Source: Rhodospirillales bacterium
GTDB taxonomy: Bacteria > Pseudomonadota > Alphaproteobacteria > ATCC43930 > CGMCC-115725
NCBI GenBank assembly: GCA_947473305.1
Contig: CANJCB010000038.1
Location: forward strand, 1 to 41,829
Length of the DNA stretch: 41,829 nt
Reading direction: 5' to 3'
Shown here: positions 38,131 to 41,829 of the stretch, piece after piece
Position numbering within the stretch: position 1 is the stretch's first letter
Layout: each line of letters starts with the position of its first letter
Made by a program: the position numbers and the translations under genes
The notes under the pieces: model-generated
Told to the model about the DNA's origin: nothing
What the model saw: the letters and a program-made list of their open reading frames with translations, nothing else
Database searches by the model: none

Positions 38131-39114
38131 ATGAAGCGCCTTCTCTCCCTAGCGCTGGCGGTCGGTTTTCTGGCCACCGCCACGCCCGCCCGCGCCGAAG
38201 TCTCGGAGGTGCGTTTCGCCCGCCAGCTCGGCCTCGGATATCTCCAGCTCTACGTCATGGAGGAATTGAAACTCGTCGAGAAGCAGGGGGCGGCGCTGGG
38301 TGTGCCGCTAACCGCACGCTACGTTCCGCTGGGCGGCCCCGGACCTATCAACGACGCCTTGCTTTCGGGGAGCGCCGAATATGGCGCGGCCGGTGTTCCG
38401 CCCTTCATCATCCTCTGGGACAAGACCCGCGCCAACGTCCAGGTGAAGGGGGTCGCGGCGCTCAACGCGCAGCCGGCTTTCCTCAACAGCAACAAGCCCG
38501 GGATCAAGACACTTGCGGATTTCACGCCCCAGGACCGGATCGCGTTGCCGGGCGTGAAGCTCTCCTTCCAGGCGATTCTCCTGGAAATGGCGGCGGAGAA
38601 GGCCTTCGGACCGGGCCAGCATTTCAAGCTCGATCCGCTGACCGTGACCCTGGCCCATCCCGACGGCGCCACCGCCCTGCTTGCGGGTCGTACCGAAGTG
38701 ACGGCGCATTTCACGAGCCCGCCTTTCCAGTACCAGGAACTGCAGGATCCCAAGATCCATCGGGTCTTGAGTTCCTATGAGACGACCGAAGGCCCGGCGA
38801 GCTTCAGCGCGCTCTGGACCACGACCAAGTTCCGCGCCGCCAATCCCAAGACCTATCAAGCGGTCCTCGCGGCGGTCGAGGAAGCGACGAAATTCATCAA
38901 TGAGAACCGCGCCGAGGCTGCTCGCATCTTCCTGAAAATCGACCATTCGAACCAGCCGCAGGGCTTCATCGAAGGGATCCTCGGGGACAAGGACATCATC
39001 TATTCGACGACCCCGCTCGCCCTCGGGAAATTTACCGACTTCATGGCGCGCATCGGGAGCATCGGAACCCAACCCAAAAGCTGGATCGATCTCTATCTTC
39101 CCCGAAATCCATGA
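38131..39114 (+). CDS. NitT/TauT-type substrate-binding protein 1
   Basis: This periplasmic binding protein of about 327 residues is of the SsuA/TauA (NMT1/THI5-like) type. It has a signal peptide (LLSLALAVGFLATATPARA) and a mature start EVSEVRFARQLGLGYLQL. The ATG at 38131 lies two bases after the metQ stop; the TTG at 38125 is less likely. It is clearly a paralogue of the next gene: shared features are the AEVSEVR start, the LGG...NDALL(S/T)G block, the QAILL(E/Q)MAAEKAFG block and the ending with SWxDxYxP. The ligand is unknown; sulfonates, taurine or a related sulfur compound fit the family and the SAM-controlled operon. Confidence 0.9.
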   Translation: MKRLLSLALAVGFLATATPARAEVSEVRFARQLGLGYLQLYVMEELKLVEKQGAALGVPLTARYVPLGGPGPINDALLSGSAEYGAAGVPPFIILWDKTRANVQVKGVAALNAQPAFLNSNKPGIKTLADFTPQDRIALPGVKLSFQAILLEMAAEKAFGPGQHFKLDPLTVTLAHPDGATALLAGRTEVTAHFTSPPFQYQELQDPKIHRVLSSYETTEGPASFSALWTTTKFRAANPKTYQAVLAAVEEATKFINENRAEAARIFLKIDHSNQPQGFIEGILGDKDIIYSTTPLALGKFTDFMARIGSIGTQPKSWIDLYLPRNP

Positions 39115-39151
39115 CCGCGCCGGAAGCTGACGAGCGCGCTGGAGAGTCCCA

Positions 39152-40168
39152 ATGAATTTTCGAACTCTAGGGACGGCGCTGTTTTACGCCGTCACCTTCA
39201 CCCTCGCTTTTCCGGTTACGCCCCTGCGGGCAGAGGTTTCCGAAGTCCGCATCGCGCAGCAATTCGGTTTGACCTATCTGCCACTCATTGTCGCTCGGCA
39301 TGAGAAGCTGGTCGAGAAACGGGCGGAAGCCGCCGGTCTTTCCGGGCTCAAGGTAAGCTGGATCAGGCTGGGCGGCGGGGCGTCGATGAACGACGCGCTC
39401 CTGACCGGCAGCGTCGAATTCGCCTCGGCCGGCCTCGGGCCGTTGCTGACGCTCTGGGACAAGACGCGCAACAATCTCGGGGTGCGCGGCGTGGTGGCGA
39501 TGGATGCCTCGGCGGTGCTCCTCAACGTCAACCGAGCCGACCTTAAGACCGTTGCGGATCTCAAGGACACCGACCGGATCGGCCTGCCGACCGTCAAGAT
39601 CTCCCATCAGGCGATCCTGCTCCAGATGGCGGCGGAGAAGGCTTTCGGGATCACGCAATACGATCGTTTGGACAAGCTCACCGTGACGCTGGCCCATCCC
39701 GACGCCTATGCCGCGCTGATTTCAGGCAGGACCGAGATCACCGGCCACTTCGGCAATTCGCCCTTCATCTACCAGGAACTCGACCGGCCGGGCATCCACA
39801 CTCTCCTCTCGTCGGTGGACGTGATCGGCGGCCTCGGCACGGTCACGTCGCTTTTCACCACCGCCAAGGTCCGAAGCGACAATCCCAAAGCCTATCGCGC
39901 CGTCTTCGATGCAATGCGCGATGCGCAGGATCTGATCGAGAAGGACAAGGCGCGTGTCGCCCAGATCTATATCGAGGAGGAGAAGGGCCCCTTGAGCGCC
40001 GCCGAGATCCAGAAGCTTCTGGAACTGCCCAGCGCGCGCTACAGCAGCGCGCCGATAAACTCCGAGAAATTCGCCGACTTCATGGTCCGCACGGGCGCCC
40101 TTAAGACCAAGCCGCAATCCTGGCGCGACTACTATTTTCCGGAACTCCACGAGTTGCAGGGAAGCTGA
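39152..40168 (+). CDS. NitT/TauT-type substrate-binding protein 2
   Basis: This 338-residue second copy of the SsuA/TauA-type binding protein has a signal peptide ending TPLRA before EVSEVRIAQQFGLTYLPL. It retains the same block structure as the preceding gene but is clearly diverged, so the duplication is not recent. It is followed two bases later by the ATPase gene. Two binding proteins feeding one ATPase-permease pair suggests the system accepts more than one ligand. That is inference. Confidence 0.9.
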   Translation: MNFRTLGTALFYAVTFTLAFPVTPLRAEVSEVRIAQQFGLTYLPLIVARHEKLVEKRAEAAGLSGLKVSWIRLGGGASMNDALLTGSVEFASAGLGPLLTLWDKTRNNLGVRGVVAMDASAVLLNVNRADLKTVADLKDTDRIGLPTVKISHQAILLQMAAEKAFGITQYDRLDKLTVTLAHPDAYAALISGRTEITGHFGNSPFIYQELDRPGIHTLLSSVDVIGGLGTVTSLFTTAKVRSDNPKAYRAVFDAMRDAQDLIEKDKARVAQIYIEEEKGPLSAAEIQKLLELPSARYSSAPINSEKFADFMVRTGALKTKPQSWRDYYFPELHELQGS

Positions 40169-40170
40169 GG

Positions 40171-40968
40171 ATGGCTTCTGACACGGCAGGTCCCATCCTC
40201 ACGCTCAGCAACGTCACCCTTCAATACGGCGGCGAACGGCAGGTAACCGCGGTCCAGAACGCGAGCTTCCAGGTCTGGAGCGGCGACCGCTTCGTCATCC
40301 TGGGGCCTTCGGGCTGCGGGAAATCCACCCTGCTGAAGGCGGTCGGCGGCTTCCTGCATCCCATCCGGGGCGAGATCGCGCTGGACGGACGCCGGGTCTC
40401 GCGGCCCGGTCCCGACCGCATCATGGTTTTCCAGGAATTCGACCAGCTCCTGCCCTGGAAGACGGTTCGAGGGAACGTGACTTTTCCCCTGCGCGAGAAC
40501 GGCGTGCCCCGCGCCGAAGCCGCCCAGCGTGCCGAAGAGCATCTGGCGAGGGTGGGGCTCTCCCGCTTTGCCGATCACTATCCGCATCAGCTCTCCGGCG
40601 GCATGAAGCAGCGCGCGGCGATTGCCCGGGCCTTGGCGCTGGAGCCGCGCATCCTGCTGATGGACGAGCCTTTCGCGGCGTTGGACGCGCTCACGCGCCA
40701 GAAGATGCAGGAGGAGCTGCTGCGGCTTTGGGACGAACTCGGCTTCACGCTCCTTTTCGTCACCCATTCGATCGAGGAGGCGGTGCTGGTGGGGAGCCGT
40801 ATCCTGCTGCTGTCACCGCACCCTGGCCGCATCCGGGGCGAATTGAGCGTGCCGCCGGCCCCCGACCATAAGCTCAACGCACAGCATCATGCCCTGCAAC
40901 GGCGGATCCATGGACTGCTGTTCGACGAGCGGCAGCCCGAGCAGGAGGCGAGGATCGCCCATGGCTGA
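40171..40968 (+). CDS. NitT/TauT-type ABC importer ATPase (SsuB/TauB-like)
   Basis: This 265-residue ATPase has Walker A (GPSGCGKST), a Q-loop in MVFQEFDQLLPW, signature LSGGMKQR, Walker B (ILLMDEPFAALD) and the switch His in VTHSIEEA, all typical of the SsuB/TauB/NrtD group. It lacks the C-terminal sensor domain of MetN, so it belongs to the second transporter. Its stop overlaps the permease ATG by eight bases. Confidence 0.93.
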   Translation: MASDTAGPILTLSNVTLQYGGERQVTAVQNASFQVWSGDRFVILGPSGCGKSTLLKAVGGFLHPIRGEIALDGRRVSRPGPDRIMVFQEFDQLLPWKTVRGNVTFPLRENGVPRAEAAQRAEEHLARVGLSRFADHYPHQLSGGMKQRAAIARALALEPRILLMDEPFAALDALTRQKMQEELLRLWDELGFTLLFVTHSIEEAVLVGSRILLLSPHPGRIRGELSVPPAPDHKLNAQHHALQRRIHGLLFDERQPEQEARIAHG

Positions 40969-41686
40969 CCAGACCATCCGGCCGGACTACATCCGCGAGC
41001 CCGAGCCGCCCCTGGCCGAAGACTATCTGCCCATATACGCCCCTTGGTGGCGGCGGCTTGGCGCGCTATCGCCGATACGGCAGGCAAGCCTTCTCGTCGT
41101 CATCGCGATCGTCTGGCAGCTCTACGCCAGCGCGCTGGGCAACGACCTGGTTCTGCCGACTTTCGGTGCGACGGCCAGCGCCTTCTGGAAAGGCATTGTC
41201 AATGGCCCGCTCCCTTTGCGCGCCTGGACCTCGCTGCAATTGCTGCTGACGGGCTATGTGCTCGCGGTGGTGCTGGCGACCGCGCTGACGCTCCTCGCGG
41301 TCTCTACCCGGATCGGAACCGATCTCCTGACCCTTTGCACCGCGATGTTCAACCCGCTGCCCGCCATCGCGCTCCTGCCCTTGGCGTTGCTCTGGTTCGG
41401 GCTCGGCGAGAAGAGCGTCATCTTCGTGTTGGTCCATGCGGTGCTCTGGCCCCTCGCACTCAACACCCACACGGGCTTTCTCGGCGTGCCCGAAACCCTG
41501 CGCATGGCCGGTCAGAGCTTCGGTCTCAAAGGCCCGCGCTATTCCCTGAAGATCCTGGTCCCGGCGGCCTTCCCCTCTATCCTGACGGGGCTCAAGATCG
41601 GCTGGGCCTTTGCCTGGCGGACCCTGATCGCGGCGGAACTGGTGTTCGGTGTCAGCTCAGGCTCCGGCGGGCTCGGCTGGTATTGA
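40961..41686 (+). pseudogene. NitT/TauT-type ABC permease (SsuC/TauC-like), 3' end lost
   Basis: The start is ATG 40961, after AGGAGGCGAGG. The 241-residue product is normal through the coupling loop (TLRMAGQSFGLKGPRYSLK) and ends SGSGGLGWY. Intact relatives continue about 40-50 residues with the last membrane helix. The stop codon is supplied by foreign sequence that begins at TGATCGG (41684), so the permease lost its last helix to an insertion. It may be non-functional. Confidence 0.85.
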
Positions 41687-41829
41687 TCGGCCCCCATCGA
41701 TTGGTCCGGTTTGAATGTTAGTGGATGGTTGGTTTAGGGTCTAGCGCGGGCGGCGTAGCTGGTCGGGATTGCGCAGCCGACCGCGCGGCAAGAGCTGGGA
41801 CAAAAACCTCCGGGGCTGGTGGCTTGTAG
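41684..41829 (-). mobile_element. Insertion element, left end in the window
   Basis: The sequence changes abruptly at 41684, inside the permease codons, to TGATCGGCCCCCATCGATTG and beyond. It then holds the C-terminal end of a transposase on the minus strand, so this is the end of an insertion element continuing past the right edge. TG-start ends fit several families; the exact one cannot be named. Confidence 0.75.
41718..41828 (-). CDS. Transposase C-terminus (integrase-core type), partial
   Basis: The minus-strand frame reads YKPPAPEVFVPALAA through PPALDPKPTIH and stops at 41718. The YKPPAPEV stretch is typical of the tail just after the rve/DDE integrase core of insertion-sequence transposases. 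The rest of the gene is outside the window. The family (IS3-, IS481- or IS21-like) is not settled. Confidence 0.6.
   Translation of the reverse strand, partial: YKPPAPEVFVPALAARSAAQSRPATPPALDPKPTIH

Overview
The window looks like a GC-rich alphaproteobacterial chromosome, most probably of the Rhodospirillales type. The evidence is the core order carA-carB-greA next to yqeY-dnaG-rpoD, a trxB gene followed by a LysR regulator of the LsrB/VtlR type, and a SAM-II riboswitch, a class found mainly in Alphaproteobacteria. No species call is possible from sequence reading alone.

Positions 1 to about 12,000 are an accessory region. Three copies (one partial) of a 189-bp element with inverted TG...CA ends lie at 83-235, 6988-7176 and 11099-11287. 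Between the first two is a catabolic/transport cluster: a fused two-domain polyamine-type ABC permease, its ATPase, a TauD-like dioxygenase, a Tat-exported solute-binding protein and an FAD monooxygenase. Positions 7177-8930 hold fragments: an IS1380-type transposase start, a ParB-like relic, a truncated Sel1-type gene and half of a zinc-ribbon gene, with one small AT-rich exported or membrane-anchored protein gene that looks intact. Positions 9032-11002 hold an isopenicillin-N-synthase-like dioxygenase and an ectoine-binding-like periplasmic protein. Positions 11288-12133 hold the other half of a zinc-ribbon gene and an unusual run of perfect hairpins that may be a structured small RNA.

Positions 12134 to about 34,400 are mostly core chromosome. 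They hold an unknown 634-residue protein, trxB and an LsrB/VtlR-like regulator in one operon; an envelope-type group (GT39 glycosyltransferase, double-PAP2 phosphatase, ELM1-family protein); an Lrp regulator; greA, carB and carA; yqeY; a cupin and a DyP peroxidase; a lipoprotein; dnaG and rpoD; and an RNA m5U methyltransferase.

Positions 34,498-41,686 are a sulfur-linked transport region. After an XRE-cupin regulator comes a promoter, a SAM-II riboswitch, a 31-codon upstream ORF with a cysteine-rich C-terminus, two perfect hairpins and a 16-codon ORF overlapping the metN start. These precede a tightly packed operon: metN, metI, metQ, two paralogous sulfonate/taurine-type binding proteins, their ATPase and their permease. 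The permease is cut off by an insertion element that runs off the right edge of the window.
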